Shown here piece after piece: positions 1-11,988 of a stretch of DNA of 64,000 nucleotides. The DNA comes from Volutella citrinella. Its lineage: Eukaryota; Ascomycota; Sordariomycetes; Hypocreales; Nectriaceae. Location: assembly GCA_034401135.1 (NCBI GenBank), contig JAWZSP010000002.1, forward strand, positions 4,092,001 through 4,156,000, written 5' to 3'. Both the position numbers and the translations under genes were made by a program. A model generated the notes under the pieces. That model made no database searches. It was given only the letters and a program-made list of their open reading frames with translations, and was not told where the DNA came from. How positions within the stretch are numbered: the stretch's first letter is position 1; each line of letters begins with the position of its first letter.

Positions 1-1013
1 CATATTATTGTCGTGGAGGGCAATACGTGAGTTGTCTCCACATAAATTTCCGATATTGCTATTGTTGTGAAGAGCTAACGCGGCATTTCGCAAATTACAG
101 GTATAGCATGGACTTCTCCAAGTTTACCAAGGTCTACCCCAACACTGTGTATCAAATTCATGATTACTGTATCTTTGGATTTCCGGAACGACACAACCGT
201 TATCAGGGCAAGGAAGAACAGGACCGAACCATCCGAAAACAATACGAACGAAAGGTGGCTTTTATGAGAGAGCACAATGTTCCTATCTATAATGGTAACT
301 TTTGTTTCTTTCTCATTAACAATCCCTTATCTTTAGCCTGTTGGTTGCTAACTAATGACTAAATAGGTGAATTCGGTGCCATTATTGAAAGGCCTGAGTG
401 GAACGAGGAGCATGAGATTTTCAACAAAGAACGAATGAATATGGTCGAGAAGCAACTGCAGATTTACACGGCAGAAGGCATTTGTAAGTACTACAGTATA
501 CCACTTGTTTTTGAATTGGGATCTAAAACATTTACAGCCTGGAGCAATTGGGCATACAAGGACCTAGGGACGATGTCGATGGCTCATGTCTCTCCCGATT
601 CGCCTTGGTTGAAGCTTCTCGGCCCTATCATCGACAAGAAGATCAGGCTTTGCGCCGATCCCTGGGCGTTTGACGACTCCCACCTGGACCCTATTTTCAA
701 GCCTCTTCATCAATGGTTCAAGGATAACATTCCCCAACAGTATGTCAAGAAGTACCCTTGGCAGTGGACTGTTGAGGTGCAGGTTGTACGAAGTGTGCGA
801 AACATCACGCTATCAGAATACCTGATTCCTGAATGGGCAGATTACTTCAAGGATAAGACCTTTGAGGAGCTGGACGAGCTTGCCGGCAGCTGGAAGTTCG
901 AGAACTGCACAACGCGGGATGACCTCAACACCTTGATGGGACACTATGCCCCTCTAAAGCCAGGTGCCCCGGAGCTTGAGGGTAAAGTTATTCCTACTGA
1001 TCCTAGTTCTTAA
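1..1013 (+). CDS. Glycoside hydrolase family 5 protein, 3' part (5' end outside window)
   Basis: C-terminal part of a GH5 (cellulase-superfamily) glycosidase. Four exons join in phase: 1-26, 101-294, 367-483 and 538-1013, with GT-AG introns of 74, 72 and 54 bp. The joined frame reads HIIVVEGNTYSMDF, then VPIYNGEFGA, then SWSNWAYKDLG, which are the conserved late beta-strands of a GH5 barrel. The Glu of NGEFG sits where the catalytic nucleophile lies; the acid/base Glu would be upstream of the window. After the barrel, about 130 residues form a C-terminal extension. The gene ends in TAA at 1011-1013. Substrate cannot be read from this fragment; it is not close to the CBM1-linked GH5 at 28.4 kb. 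The family call is firm, the specificity unknown. Confidence 0.85.
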
Positions 1014-1394
1014 GCTATGAAAAAGCACAATAGAAATAATCTAGCTGAAGAATAATTGTTTCGTTCTATTTTAATTATCTCCTGTTACTGTTTTATTATT
1101 TATTAGAGAGAGGTATTGTGTCGCGAGGATTTGACACAAAGGGCCTGGTGCAGTGGCGTCCCTGCTAAATGGCACCTCCGCAGTGCCATAAGACATAAAT
1201 TACGCATTCCCGTTGCTAATTCCACACAATAACCGGAGAATTTGCCTTCGCTTGACAACAGATTGGTTCGACATGGCCGAATGCGGCGTGCCTACTGGTT
1301 CAAGCGTGCTGTGACATTGCTCAACTGGTCACATATTGGTGCGAGAGAGTGGGACGACCCTGACAAGCAGGCGTCTTTGCTGAATCCCACCTTC
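1014..1394. other. Intergenic, tail-to-tail
   Basis: Lies between the convergent GH5 and 2EXR genes. The first 100 bp are AT-rich and probably hold the GH5 3' UTR. Nothing else is seen. Confidence 0.5.
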
Positions 1395-2267
1395 TCATTC
1401 CCAGTCTTGGCGGCACTCGACTGCTATGACGGACAAGCGCTCCAGCTTCACCGTGCCCTCATCTGTGACGAACTCCTCGGGCACCTCGGTTGTTGCCCAC
1501 GTATCGTGAATCTCCGACTCCCACTCGAGCAGGTCACCCTCCTCAAACTGCGACATGTCGACAACATCTCCCTCGACCGGATCCGGGACGGCCATCCGGG
1601 CCTTGGACGTTGGATCCGCGCGTGGGAGGGGCCGCAGCTCGAACCGGGGCTGGATCCTGACGTCGAATAACAGCTCGTTTCCCACTTCTTCCACGTCAGG
1701 CCGGGCCATTTTGGATTTCCGGCGCTTCGGCAGGTCCTCCCAGATCATGGAGATGGTGCGCAGGTTGGGCATCCAGTCTAGTAGCTGGCCGATTGTGTCG
1801 ATGCTGTAGTACGCCGTAAAGGCGGGGAGGGCCAGGTGCTTGATGGCACAGCCCATGGCCTCGGTCCCGTCCCCGTCCCAATCTTCGCTAAAGTTGGAAA
1901 ACTCCTCCCACGACTCCCTCCCGACGTAGAGCGCGTCGCGGTCCGAGTCCCAGGCGCGCACCAGGACGTGGCCCTGTGTTTCTTGCCGGATGCGCATCTC
2001 GAACCCGCGCGCTGTGTAGTGCCTCATTACCGCGTCGCGGGACTCACGGCATGCGAAGAAGATTGGCGACAGCGGCGGTCCTTGGACGACGGGCGGACGG
2101 TCGACGCCCTCAAACTCGTCCATCTCCTCGTCTGGGTCGACAAAAGGCGCGTACCATCGCCAGTTGAACATGCCCATGGCGGGCTCCTCTCGTGGCAGCG
2201 CGGCGACCCAGATGAGGTTCCGCACCTCGGGCGGCAGTTTGCCGAACTCGGGGAATGATTTGGCCAT
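1395..2267 (-). CDS. 2EXR-domain protein
   Basis: Uninterrupted 290-residue frame. The N-terminus reads FPEFGKLPPEVRNLIWVAAL, the signature of the fungal 2EXR domain, followed by an FFACRESRDAV segment typical of the same family. This is an F-box-like fold found in large lineage-expanded families of filamentous ascomycetes; biochemical role is unknown. The start chosen is the ATG at 2267, because the domain begins a few residues later; the frame stays open 18 codons further upstream. The C-terminal third is acidic (EFEGVD, QFEEGDLLEWESE). No signal peptide or membrane segment. Its 5' neighbour is the divergently transcribed APC permease about 1.07 kb away. Confidence 0.8.
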   Translation of the reverse strand: MAKSFPEFGKLPPEVRNLIWVAALPREEPAMGMFNWRWYAPFVDPDEEMDEFEGVDRPPVVQGPPLSPIFFACRESRDAVMRHYTARGFEMRIRQETQGHVLVRAWDSDRDALYVGRESWEEFSNFSEDWDGDGTEAMGCAIKHLALPAFTAYYSIDTIGQLLDWMPNLRTISMIWEDLPKRRKSKMARPDVEEVGNELLFDVRIQPRFELRPLPRADPTSKARMAVPDPVEGDVVDMSQFEEGDLLEWESEIHDTWATTEVPEEFVTDEGTVKLERLSVIAVECRQDWE

Positions 2268-3333
2268 TAATACTGTGAAGAGGCGATGTTCTGAGGATGT
2301 CGATGAGTAGCAATTGATCATTTATGGTGGAGTGGAGGCCAGGACGCGCATCAGCAACTCAAGCGCGCGTCCACTGGGGCTACCCCACGCTACGTCCAAA
2401 AAGCAAATTCGCGTGTTAGTCTTGGACATAACATTAACCATCATGATTGCCCTTGGGACAAATATCAACCAGACCAATTACACCATCATAAATTGCATTG
2501 CTCCAAGCACTGTAGAATACAAACCCGCAAGATGGATCCTCCTCGACGGAGTGGGGACGGTGTATCCCCGCATGATGCAATTTCATCGTCGCTCCCCATC
2601 GTGAATGACGCATAAACGATATATTCGCGCATCGGAGCCGCCTGGGGTATCCTTCCTCACAACAACCCGCAACTGATGCTTATTTCGAAACATCAGCTGT
2701 CGCTCACCCGACTAATTACAGGCCACGCCGGCGACAGCGAGATGTGCTGAGCGTTGTCTCCATGTGGTCCAGGCGTGTGGCGACCCCCCCCCCCCCCCAT
2801 CTCCAAAAGCGGAAAGAAAGTCGGCCACGACACTAACAGCCGTGGGGCCTCTCGAGTTTTCATTAGGTTTCTGCCTCGGCCTCCCACGGACACGTACTGC
2901 GGAGAGGCCCCGAACCTGGCTACAAAATGGCATCCCCTCGTAAAGCTGCGTCGCCGTCGTCTCCGTTATGCCAGCCCCAAGCCAAGTTGGCATCGTGCCG
3001 AAGTCCCGCGATGTGTCACAGATATCCTGACGCACCCTTCCCCAACCGTGCACTGACCCCGATGTGAGCGGGGAGACTGGAGAGCATGGAGAGAATGGGG
3101 TAAGGAATGAGGCCTAAAATGGGGAACAGTTGGGAGGGACCGAGTCTAACCAGCCCACCCACAAGCCCTCTCCAAAGTGTTAAATACTCCCACAACCGCC
3201 GAGTCGCTAGTTCTGCTCATCTCTGTACCTCTCGACCTTTTTTCTTATTTGGTGTTTGCTTATACCTCGGCCCCTTTCCTCTCCTTAGTGTTGCGAATGA
3301 TTCTTCTCGACCTCTTCGGCCGCACGATTCCCA
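2268..3333. other. Divergent intergenic region with a 15-C homopolymer
   Basis: Promoter region shared by the 2EXR gene (minus) and the APC permease (plus). It contains an uninterrupted run of 15 C at 2784-2798. The last 150 bp before 3334 are pyrimidine-rich (for example CTCGACC then TTTTTTCTTATTT), a common fungal leader feature. No convincing coding frame. Confidence 0.5.
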
Positions 3334-4941
3334 ATGGAAAGCCACGATGATGCAAAGCGAGGCAGCCTCGACTTCCAAAAGCCGGCCGATGAGACCGACG
3401 TCGGCAGCGTCGGACAGGAACAGACACTATCCAAGAAGTTTGACATATGGAGCATCCTAGCCCTCGGCTTCTGCATCCTCGCCACGTGGTCGACCTCTGC
3501 CCAGGGCCTCGCGAGCGGCCTCAACAACGGCGGCCCCGTGGCCATCATCTACGGCCTTATTATCGTCGCTGCGTGCAACATCTGCGTCGGCCTGTCGCTC
3601 GGCGAGCTCTGTAGTAGCATGCCCGGGGGACTCGGCCAGGCGTACTGGGTCTTTAGCCTGTGGCGCACCCCGAGCGGCCGGTTCGTGTCGTACCTGTGTG
3701 CCTGGATCAACACGTTTGGCTGGTGGACCCTGGCGGCGTCGCAGATTGCCTTTGTCACAAACTTTACGCTCGGCATGAAGGTCATGTTCGATATTGACTG
3801 GACCGGCGCGACGCAGGGCTGGCTGCTTCTTGTTGTCTACCTCGGCGTCGTGCTGCTCTGCACGGGGTTCAACCTCGTCGCCTGCCGCAAGGAATCGGTT
3901 CTGCCTTGGTTCAACGACTTTGTTGGTGGTGGCTTCATCGTGCTCTTCTTCGTCATCTGCATCACGTTGTTGACCTGCACCGGTGTCAAGCCAGAGACCG
4001 ACTTCCAACCCGCATCGTTCGTCTTCGCTAGATGGATCAATGCTTCGGGCTGGACTGACGGCATAACCTGGTTCCTGGGCCTCGTACAAGCTGCGTACGG
4101 TCTAACGGCCTTTGATTCTATTGTGCACATGTCTGAAGAGCTCCCCAACCCTCGAACAACGGCACCAAAGGCCATCTGGATCGCCTTGGTTTGCAGCGCT
4201 GCGTCGGGCATGGTCTTTATGATTGTCATCTTGTTCTGCATCCAAGACGTCGAGGGCGTCATCAACACGGCCACGGGCTTGCCGTTTATGCAGTTGGTTC
4301 TGGATGTGGTCGGCACCAAGGGCGCCGCGGTGCTCATCGCCCTCTTCATATTCAACGGCGTGGGACAGGCCATTAGCATCATCACCACGGCATCGCGCTT
4401 GACTTGGTGCTTCGCCAAGGATGGTGGATTCCCCTATTCTGAATATCTCTCTCGCGTCGACCCCTACTGGAAGTCCCCAATGAGGGCCATCTGGTTCCAA
4501 GGCGGTGTCATTGGCCTCGTCGGCGTGCTCTACTTGTTCGCCAACACGGTCCTCGAAGCCATCTTGTCGGTCAGCACCATCGCCCTGACAATCTCATACA
4601 GCATGCCCGTCGTGGCTCTCCTCATTGTGGGCCGCGAGAACCTCCCTCCAGGCCCCTTTTCACTGGGCAAGTATGGGCCGGCCATCAACGTCATCTCCGT
4701 CACCTATTGCTGGGTCACTACGGTCTTCTTCTTCTTCCCTTCTGCACCAAATCCTGCGCCTAGCGACATGAACTTTGCCATCGCAATCTTTGGAGTCATG
4801 CTTCTGATCGCCATTGGGTTCTGGCTCGCCCAAGGCCGCAAGACGTACATGAAGGAAGACGAGGCTCCGCATCCCGTGATAGTCGCACAGCGATTGGAAA
4901 CCAAGAATGGTGAAGAAAAGGATTCTCCAGAGGGACCATGA
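3334..4941 (+). CDS. APC-superfamily amino acid/choline permease (ACT family)
   Basis: Single-exon gene of 535 residues, the usual size for fungal APC permeases. It has a hydrophilic N-terminus of about 38 residues, then about 12 hydrophobic segments. The first segment reads LALGFCILATWSTSAQGLAS and is followed by LNNGGPVAIIYG, the typical start of the ACT (amino acid/choline transporter) group. SMPGGLGQAYW and MSEELPNPRTTAPKAIW are further family hallmarks. It should be a plasma-membrane proton-coupled importer of an amino acid, GABA, choline or a similar amine; the exact substrate is not readable. The start ATG at 3334 follows a pyrimidine-rich leader. Its place near amine-catabolic genes is suggestive only. 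Confidence 0.88.
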   Translation: MESHDDAKRGSLDFQKPADETDVGSVGQEQTLSKKFDIWSILALGFCILATWSTSAQGLASGLNNGGPVAIIYGLIIVAACNICVGLSLGELCSSMPGGLGQAYWVFSLWRTPSGRFVSYLCAWINTFGWWTLAASQIAFVTNFTLGMKVMFDIDWTGATQGWLLLVVYLGVVLLCTGFNLVACRKESVLPWFNDFVGGGFIVLFFVICITLLTCTGVKPETDFQPASFVFARWINASGWTDGITWFLGLVQAAYGLTAFDSIVHMSEELPNPRTTAPKAIWIALVCSAASGMVFMIVILFCIQDVEGVINTATGLPFMQLVLDVVGTKGAAVLIALFIFNGVGQAISIITTASRLTWCFAKDGGFPYSEYLSRVDPYWKSPMRAIWFQGGVIGLVGVLYLFANTVLEAILSVSTIALTISYSMPVVALLIVGRENLPPGPFSLGKYGPAINVISVTYCWVTTVFFFFPSAPNPAPSDMNFAIAIFGVMLLIAIGFWLAQGRKTYMKEDEAPHPVIVAQRLETKNGEEKDSPEGP

Positions 4942-5299
4942 GCATAGCAGGATTTGCAAGGGGCAAAATAGAGGTTTGGGCTTGTTTTAGTTCTAATGAT
5001 AGAACCAACTGGAATGTCACCTTCCATTGACGAACATCTCAAGATTCTGACATAAACTGGTAGTCTATTATGTGTAACTGTGAATGTGCATGGGTAAAAT
5101 GACCTCTTTTGCGTCAATCACTCGACAAACTCTCGATTAATCGCTGACTGATACAAATCACCCCATGAATCGACACTTAACTGAGCGAGGCCGATGCTGC
5201 TCCATGGTAAGAGGTGAAATCAGGCAGTTCTGATTGGTTGCGCCTCCTACCACCTAGACCCCAGCCTGTCTCGTGCAACTACATATCTCTATGCCATCG
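4942..5299. other. Intergenic, tail-to-tail
   Basis: Separates the permease from the small convergent gene. AT-rich in its first half; no feature recognised. Confidence 0.5.
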
Positions 5300-5848
5300 T
5301 TATGTTTGACCGGCAGGTAGAGCGTCCATCGCCTGTTTGACAAAGGTCAGGGCGACGGCGATCTTCTGCTCGTGACTGAGGTCGATAGGGCCAAATTTTT
5401 GCCGCACGACGATTTCGATCATGGCATCTATACTAGCCCGATTCTCAAGAGCAAACTGTTGCAGATCCGCCTTGAAGTATTGTAAGCTCTCATGTTGTTT
5501 TCACTGCCGGGGATACGCACTAGGTTGTTGGTGTCAACGCGAAAATCACCGGCACCAGCCTCGTTGACGACTCCATCTGGTGCCTGGCCACTTTGCACTT
5601 GGCGATCGCAGCGCAAACAGCACTTAGAATCTGTGGCAAAAAGTCAGAAAGTGATTCGCAGAGGCTGGTCTTGTGGGTGTACCTGGCCCTTTGTAGCAGC
5701 GAGGACGGCTGTCCTTCTCGGTGAAGCCAACATTATCCTCGAGGATCGGGCGGCTGGGGTGGTGCCAGGCGTACGCCCAGAAAGTCAAGTCGATACTGCA
5801 CAGGCTGCAGGGCTGTGGGTTTTCTACCAGACCAGTTCCCTCTGCCAT
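5300..5848 (-). CDS. Small cysteine-rich protein of unknown function
   Basis: Three exons on the minus strand (5848-5683, 5630-5521, 5470-5300) join in phase across introns with GT-AG ends and give a 148-residue protein. I do not recognise the family. The N-terminal half has Cys pairs CSLC, then PRCYKGPDSKCCLRCD, reminiscent of a metal-binding or disulphide knot. The C-terminal half is a predicted amphipathic helix region (DLQQFALENRASIDAMIEIV, then LSHEQKIAVALTFVKQAMDAL). No signal peptide is evident from the chosen ATG at 5848. The frame stays open upstream to 5959, so the start may be earlier. In-phase splicing over three exons and ordinary codon use argue that it is real. Confidence 0.6.
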
Positions 5849-6787
5849 GATGTCACGATTGAGGGTGCAAGGGTTTTTGTCTTCGGTAATGGCGCCGAGA
5901 ACGAGGGGTCGACTTGTGATATCCGGGAAGAAGTAAGTGAGAGATCGGGTAATTTGCACGATGGTACTTTTTATGACCGAAAACCAATGAGTTTACGATG
6001 TTTGGTTTACAGGAAGTCACTGTTTGATATTGTTTCTGGTCTGTGTTTCTCAGAAAACCACTGCTCCCTCTCGCCATCTCACACTGACTCGAACGATCTT
6101 TGTGTTCGCGATTCACTGTTTGTGTTCACAATGGCTATGGAGATCTGCGAGGAGGGTGCTCCAAGGGAGAAGTCTTTTCATTCAAATAGATCACAGGGGG
6201 CGTGTTATATGATCTAGTTCGACTTTTGTAGCCAGCAACATGGCTGGACGTGGCCTAAATTATTGCCTCCCCTAACAAGTGATTGACAAGCGTTGGATGC
6301 CTTTGAACGAACGAAATGAACATTGCCAGACTACCCTTTCAATATGACGCAATGAGGGGTACTAATGACAGAGGAATCGGAAAGCAGGAATGGAGAGTGT
6401 TGGTGGTAGCTGAACAGGAAAGGGAAAGACAATCGATTCAATCATTGCCGCATAAAATGTGACGAATGCCTGTCCCTCTCTCTGCATTTAGGGTAGGAAA
6501 TGAGGCATGGCGAAGATGGCCAACATCGGATCGGGCGAACTATTGCACGAACCGCCTCTTGCCTGCTTGGCAAGATCGCGTTCTTTCCCCATTCTTGCCC
6601 GTAGCCTGAGGCATCCTTGCATGTGCACCTGGATGACACTCAGCCTGCCTTCCCCTCAGCCCGAGATGATGCGGGAAAGAACAATCATCTGCCCTCTTGG
6701 CGATTTAGAGGACCCAAAAGTTGTGGGCATCTTCCTCCATCAGCAACCTTCTGGCTCACAGGTGTGGACGGCGGTTTGTGGATCACC
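5849..6787. other. Divergent intergenic region upstream of the NACHT receptor
   Basis: About 0.94 kb between the small cysteine-rich gene and the NACHT-ankyrin gene. The frame of the receptor stays open back to 6617, but the ATG at 6788 has the better context. No other gene is supported. Confidence 0.45.
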
Positions 6788-9700
6788 ATGCCAGACTGGC
6801 TACCACTACGACAAAGAGTTCCGCAGCCGGGAGCGAATGCGCCGACCAGTTTTCCACATGGAATCAATCTTCTGCATAAATCGACCGAGGAAAATGTCGA
6901 TATTGTCTTCCTTCATGGATTAAACGGCCATCCCATAAAAACCTGGGCCCCGCCCGGTGCCCATGATCCGTGGCCTAAGACCTTATTGCCGACTGTGTTA
7001 CCAAATGCTCGGGTGCTTACATTTGGGTACATTGCGCGAGTAGCAGAGAAGCACGGGCTCCTATCATTTAACACGGTTCAGGATCATGCTTGGAACCTTC
7101 TGACCTCGCTTGCCACCTACCGAAGCAATGACGGCACGGTATTGTCCCATGTTGAACACAGCAGATGCCGGCGTCGATGCTGATGAGAGCAGAATGAACG
7201 CCCGATACTTTTCGTGTGCCACAGTCTAGGCGGCCTTGTATGCCAGGATGTGAGTTCGTCTTTCTATTGCCGCCGATGAAACTGAATGTCGGAACAACGC
7301 TCATGCAATTCAAGGCCCTCGCGATATCAAAGCAGCAACACGAACCACATTTGCGAGCCATCGTTCAGTCGACCCGCGGCATAACCTTCCTTGGAACGCC
7401 TCATGGAGGATCAGACCATGCTACGTGGGCGAAATGGCTCGGGCGCATTCTCAAAGTAGTAAAGGACTCAAACACGGATATCGTCAAACTGCTGGAAACG
7501 GATTCAGAAGTACTCTCTCGAATTCAAGGGAGTTTTCATGCCATGGTGCTGGAACGAATCAGAATCGGTCCGCTCATTGAGATCAGTTGTTTCTATGAAG
7601 AGATTGCGACCCCAAACATAGGTTTAGTGAGTCATCCCACGCAGATGCGGATCAGCTACTAATCGCAAATGGCCCAGATTGTGGACAGACGCTCCGCAAC
7701 TATACCCGGATACGCTCAAATCGGTATACTTGCTACCCATTCAGAGATGACAAAGTTCGACAGGCTTGATGATCCAGGGTTTCAAGCAATATGTGGGGAG
7801 CTTGGGCGTTGGCTCAAGTCTATTTGCAAAGCGGAGGCTGCGGAGCAGGCCGAGCAGCATTTGGAGCAACCAAGGATAGTCGAAGCAGACAACCTCGAAC
7901 AGTTGCTGAGACGAAAAGGAGAGGAAGAGGGTGAGTCTAAAATTCTACGAGTGAATCATACTAATTGCGGAAATGTAGAAATTCTAAGAGCGCTGTATCG
8001 AAATAGCGGAGCGTATGAAGATCACGTTGACGAGATCGAGTCGTCAGCTCCAGGCACTTGTCAATGGGTAGTAGAGAACCACAAGTTTACGACATGGCTG
8101 AGTTCCGAGTCGTCCTCATTCCTCTGGATCACAGCAAACCCTGGATCTGGCAAGTCTGTCCTCTTGAAGTTCCTCAAGAGCGAGCTATCCGGCATGCCCG
8201 ACCAAGGCTCTACAATAATTTGCTCCTTCTTCTTCAAGGCTGGCAACGACTCACGAATTCAGTCGCACCAGGCTCTTTGTGCTCTTCTGCATCAGGTCTT
8301 TGTCGCTCAGAAGTCTCTCCCGGATTTGGCGCGAGACGAATATGCTGCCAAAGGCGACAAAATCTTGCTGAGCACGAAGCAACTTTGGAATATTCTCTGC
8401 CATGCTCTGGAGCAGCCAACGAGGAGACGTCTGCGAGTGATCTGCTTGATTGATGCTCTCGACGAATGTTCAGAGGCTTCTCGGGCGGCGTTTACAAATG
8501 AAATCGTTTCCACCTTCTTGCCAGAGGATGTGAAGCAGCTTGGCTGTTACTTGAAGATTCTTATTACCAGTAGGCCAGTACCGAGTATTGAGCAAAGTCT
8601 CGGGCGTCTACAGGACTTCAGACTCAGGGCAGAGGATGAAACTGGAAATTTGTCCAGAGATATCGAGACTGTCATCCAGTATCAAGTGGAGCAACTGAAA
8701 GCAGACCAAGTCCTACGTCCCGAAGTCAGTGACATATTGTACAACCGACTGATGGACAAGGCCGATATGAGCTTTTTATGGTCTTCATTGATCATACAGT
8801 CCATTCGCTTGTTGGGTTCGAGAAAGAAGCGGGCGATCGAGGACATGCTGTCACGGCTACCACCAAGCTTGGATGCGATTTACGAACAGGCTCTTAACGA
8901 ACAGTCCCCTGAAGGCCGGGAACTACTTCAAATTCTGCTCGCTTCGGGCAAGGTATTGAATCTAGACGATATTAACATCTTGCTTGGTCTGGATGACGAG
9001 ATCGATTCACTACAAGAGCTGGAGCAAGAACTGGAGCCCCAAATCGCCTACACTGTCAAGAGACTTGGAGGCACCTTTATCCGAATCATCAGAAACGAAG
9101 TCTTTTTTGTCCACGAAACAGCCCGAGAGTTCCTCCTTGAAAAAGGCAAAGACAGCAGTCACCCAAGTCTATCCATGTTTTCGATTGCAGAATGCAACCG
9201 ATACCTTGCGGAGAAGTGTATAAGGTTTTTGCTGTTGTATGACTGGAAACAGATCGCAGACGGCATAAACAGCCACAGAGGCCCTGCTGATTTCGCCTGG
9301 ATTCTCTGGAAAACGCTACCCAACGGATGCCGTGGAATGTATCGATACTCGGCCAGGTCATGGTATGGCCATGCATGGCTCGCTGGCCTCTGCGATAGCG
9401 CACCCGAGGAGACGGCACTGCAGATTCGCCAGCTATGTGACCAAAATGAACATCATCTTCGCTTCTGGTCGTTTTCAGGACTCTCTTGTTCGGAAGCCAC
9501 CATCTTGTTGAGTGCAGTGGAGAGAGGCAGGAAAGACCTGCTTGCTATTCTGCTGAAATTTGGCAATTTGACACCAGTTAGGTCTGGTGAAGGGCTAGAC
9601 CTGCTCTCGTTTGCTATAAAGATGGAACAAGATGAGATAGCTCGTTGGATCATGACCGCGAACTACAACCAAAATGTCAACCAGGAAACCGCCATCATGT

Positions 9701-11988
9701 CAGCACTGCTTGCTGGCAACACGGAGCTGGCCCAGCTTCTGCTATTTGACGGATTTGACCTGAATAAGTTGTACGAAGTTGGTACAAAGCACTCAAAAGC
9801 TTGCACTCCCCTCAAGGCGGCAATACTCTCAGGTGATGCCAAAGTTGTCGAGTGGCTCGCTAAGCGTGGTGCAGTTGTTGGGGCGGCTGATATATCCACG
9901 GCCATTAATAATTTCCAGAAGGATGTGCTTGTGATGCTTTTGGACCACCTTTCGGATGGGCAAGCAGGTCTTCACGATGGAATATTCAGGCAAGTGATTG
10001 ATAATGGTATGCCATCCATGTTGCGGGCCATCCTTAGCCACCCTTCCTTTGAAAAACAAAGGGTCTTTGGTATTGATCTCCAGGCTTCAATGTCGTATGC
10101 TGCTTCGACTGGTCGAGCGCAAATGTTTGAAATTCTTCAAGCATCAGGGGTCTCGGCACCAAGCACAAAGGAAATCTCGACAGGACTTCCCTTGGCCCTT
10201 GGCCGGGGTGATTTAGAGTCAGGGAGCTTGTTGATTTCCATGGGGGCCAAGGATATCGACGGGATTGCTCCGATGAGATCTGCGGACAAGCCACAGTCTC
10301 TCAAAATGGCCCTGGCAAACAATTCTTACACTCTTGAGCAACTTGCGGATGCCTTGGGCGTGCTGGCTGTACATGACCGAATTGCAAGGTTTTGCCATAA
10401 TCTTGTCCGCTTCGGAACCAAATACGATAAATCGTTGGATTTCAACTCTGATATGGGGTTCAGATATGAGCACGACGCGGCCGAATCTTTGATCATTCTT
10501 CTTGATGCCATCATGGCGACTGACGGCATCAAGGCGGATAAACTGTCGAACCATGCGAAAATGGCAATAGAGCGGGCCTCGGATGGACTTCGTCACCCCC
10601 GAGAAGAGTTTCTGGACATTATAATGAGCAATTTCAGCTTGGTGTGTCTTTGCAACGACTATGCTCTGATAAAGAGGCTACTCTCACAGGGGGCTGATGC
10701 GAATTTGACGAAGCCAATTGGTATCTCTCCTCTTTGTGCGGCCGTTCTGTCGGGAAACCTCGACCTAGTCAAGCTGCTCTTGCGGTACGGGGCACGCCCC
10801 GGAGAACAGTGCTCTATTCAGTCACGCTTGCAGACCGATGATGATCTGTCCACAGAGTATTCCATTCTCATGAGGCAGATGATGGAGGAACTCTTAAGAT
10901 TGGCATGGAACTTTACTGGTCAACAGGAGACACCACTGTCCTTGGCAAAGAGCTTGGGATACTCGGATATCGCCACCACTCTTGAAACCGGAAATGCCAA
11001 AGAATATGGAGAGATTCTGCAATGGCTCGATGACGGCGTACCGCCTGATACTGCGGAATGGACTGAAGCAGGTCTGGTGCATATTTTCCAGAGGAACAGA
11101 TCTCTTCTGCATGAGACTGATTCCACAAAGCAAACCCTCATTCATATACTAGCAGCGAAAGGGCCGACTCTTGCGCTCAGGACTGCAACCAGATTTGGTC
11201 CGCAGCTGTCCGTTGTTGACGATTCCGGACAAACTCCACTTCATACAGCCGTGGCCCATGGTATGACATCAAATGTCATCGTCTTGCTCGAAGCAGGATC
11301 AAAAGGTTGCGTCATGCAACAGACTCGCAATCGAAAACACACCTGTATGTGGGACTCATTTGCGGCGGGGCGCGTTGAAATCTGCAGGATCCTCTCCTCA
11401 GCACTGTCTGGGGGATACGGACCATGGGCCCGGAGCTGGAACAACGCCTTCCATGAGCGCGACGAGGATAATCGAACAATGCTGGTTGAGGCAATATATG
11501 GGGCTATCAAAAACAACGAGGCTGATTTGGTGGATGTGATCCCAGCGGAGGCGATATGGGTAAACAACCAGGACAATAACGGCTTGACCGAACTTCATCA
11601 TGCGGTCATGGCCACAATGCAGTGGGAGCCATTGCCAGGAGGCGGCAGATGCGTTGGACACGACGTGGCTCGCCGCCTTATCGTCAGGGGTTCAGATGCC
11701 AAACAAGTGGACGGCGACGGCAGAAACCCTTTGGAACTGGCCAAGACGTCAAGACGACGGGCCTTGAATGCTGAACAGAGGGATGCTATTGAGGCGGTCA
11801 TCCTTGTTCTTGAGAAATCTTCATTGTGGAATCCGGATCAGATGGAGATTATACAGTTTTATCGGGATCAGGAGCAGCGTCGAATGAATGTGGTGGAGGA
11901 GGAGGACGGAGATGTAGATATGATGGATGATGATGGGTATGAGTTTGAGTGGAGTGATGATTCGGGGGATGAGCCGGTTTCAGGGTAG
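6788..11988 (+). CDS. NLR-like receptor: alpha/beta hydrolase (SesB-like) - NACHT - ankyrin
   Basis: Five exons (6788-7138, 7190-7249, 7315-7626, 7678-7930, 7979-11988) give 1661 residues; introns are 48-65 bp and two carry CTAAT branch sites. Residues about 35-240 are an alpha/beta hydrolase: VDIVFLHGLNGHPIKTW, nucleophile elbow VCHSLGG (Ser about 129) and GITFLGTPHGGSDH, as in fungal SesB-type effector domains. Next is a NACHT NTPase with Walker A NPGSGKS (about 379-385) and Walker B CLIDALDEC (about 481). The C-terminal half is degenerate ankyrin, clearest in DLVKLLLRYGARP and QTPLHTAVAHGM. The tail is strongly acidic (DGDVDMMDDDG). The start was set at CACCATG, the best context. By family knowledge this is a cytosolic STAND receptor in which ankyrin senses, NACHT oligomerises and the hydrolase acts as effector; the ligand is unknown. 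Confidence 0.85.

Noticed and set aside
1..1013. Functional link between the GH5 fragment and the CBM1-GH5 at 28.4 kb
   Set aside because: They differ in motifs around the nucleophile and in domain architecture and lie 27 kb apart; family membership alone does not imply a cluster.
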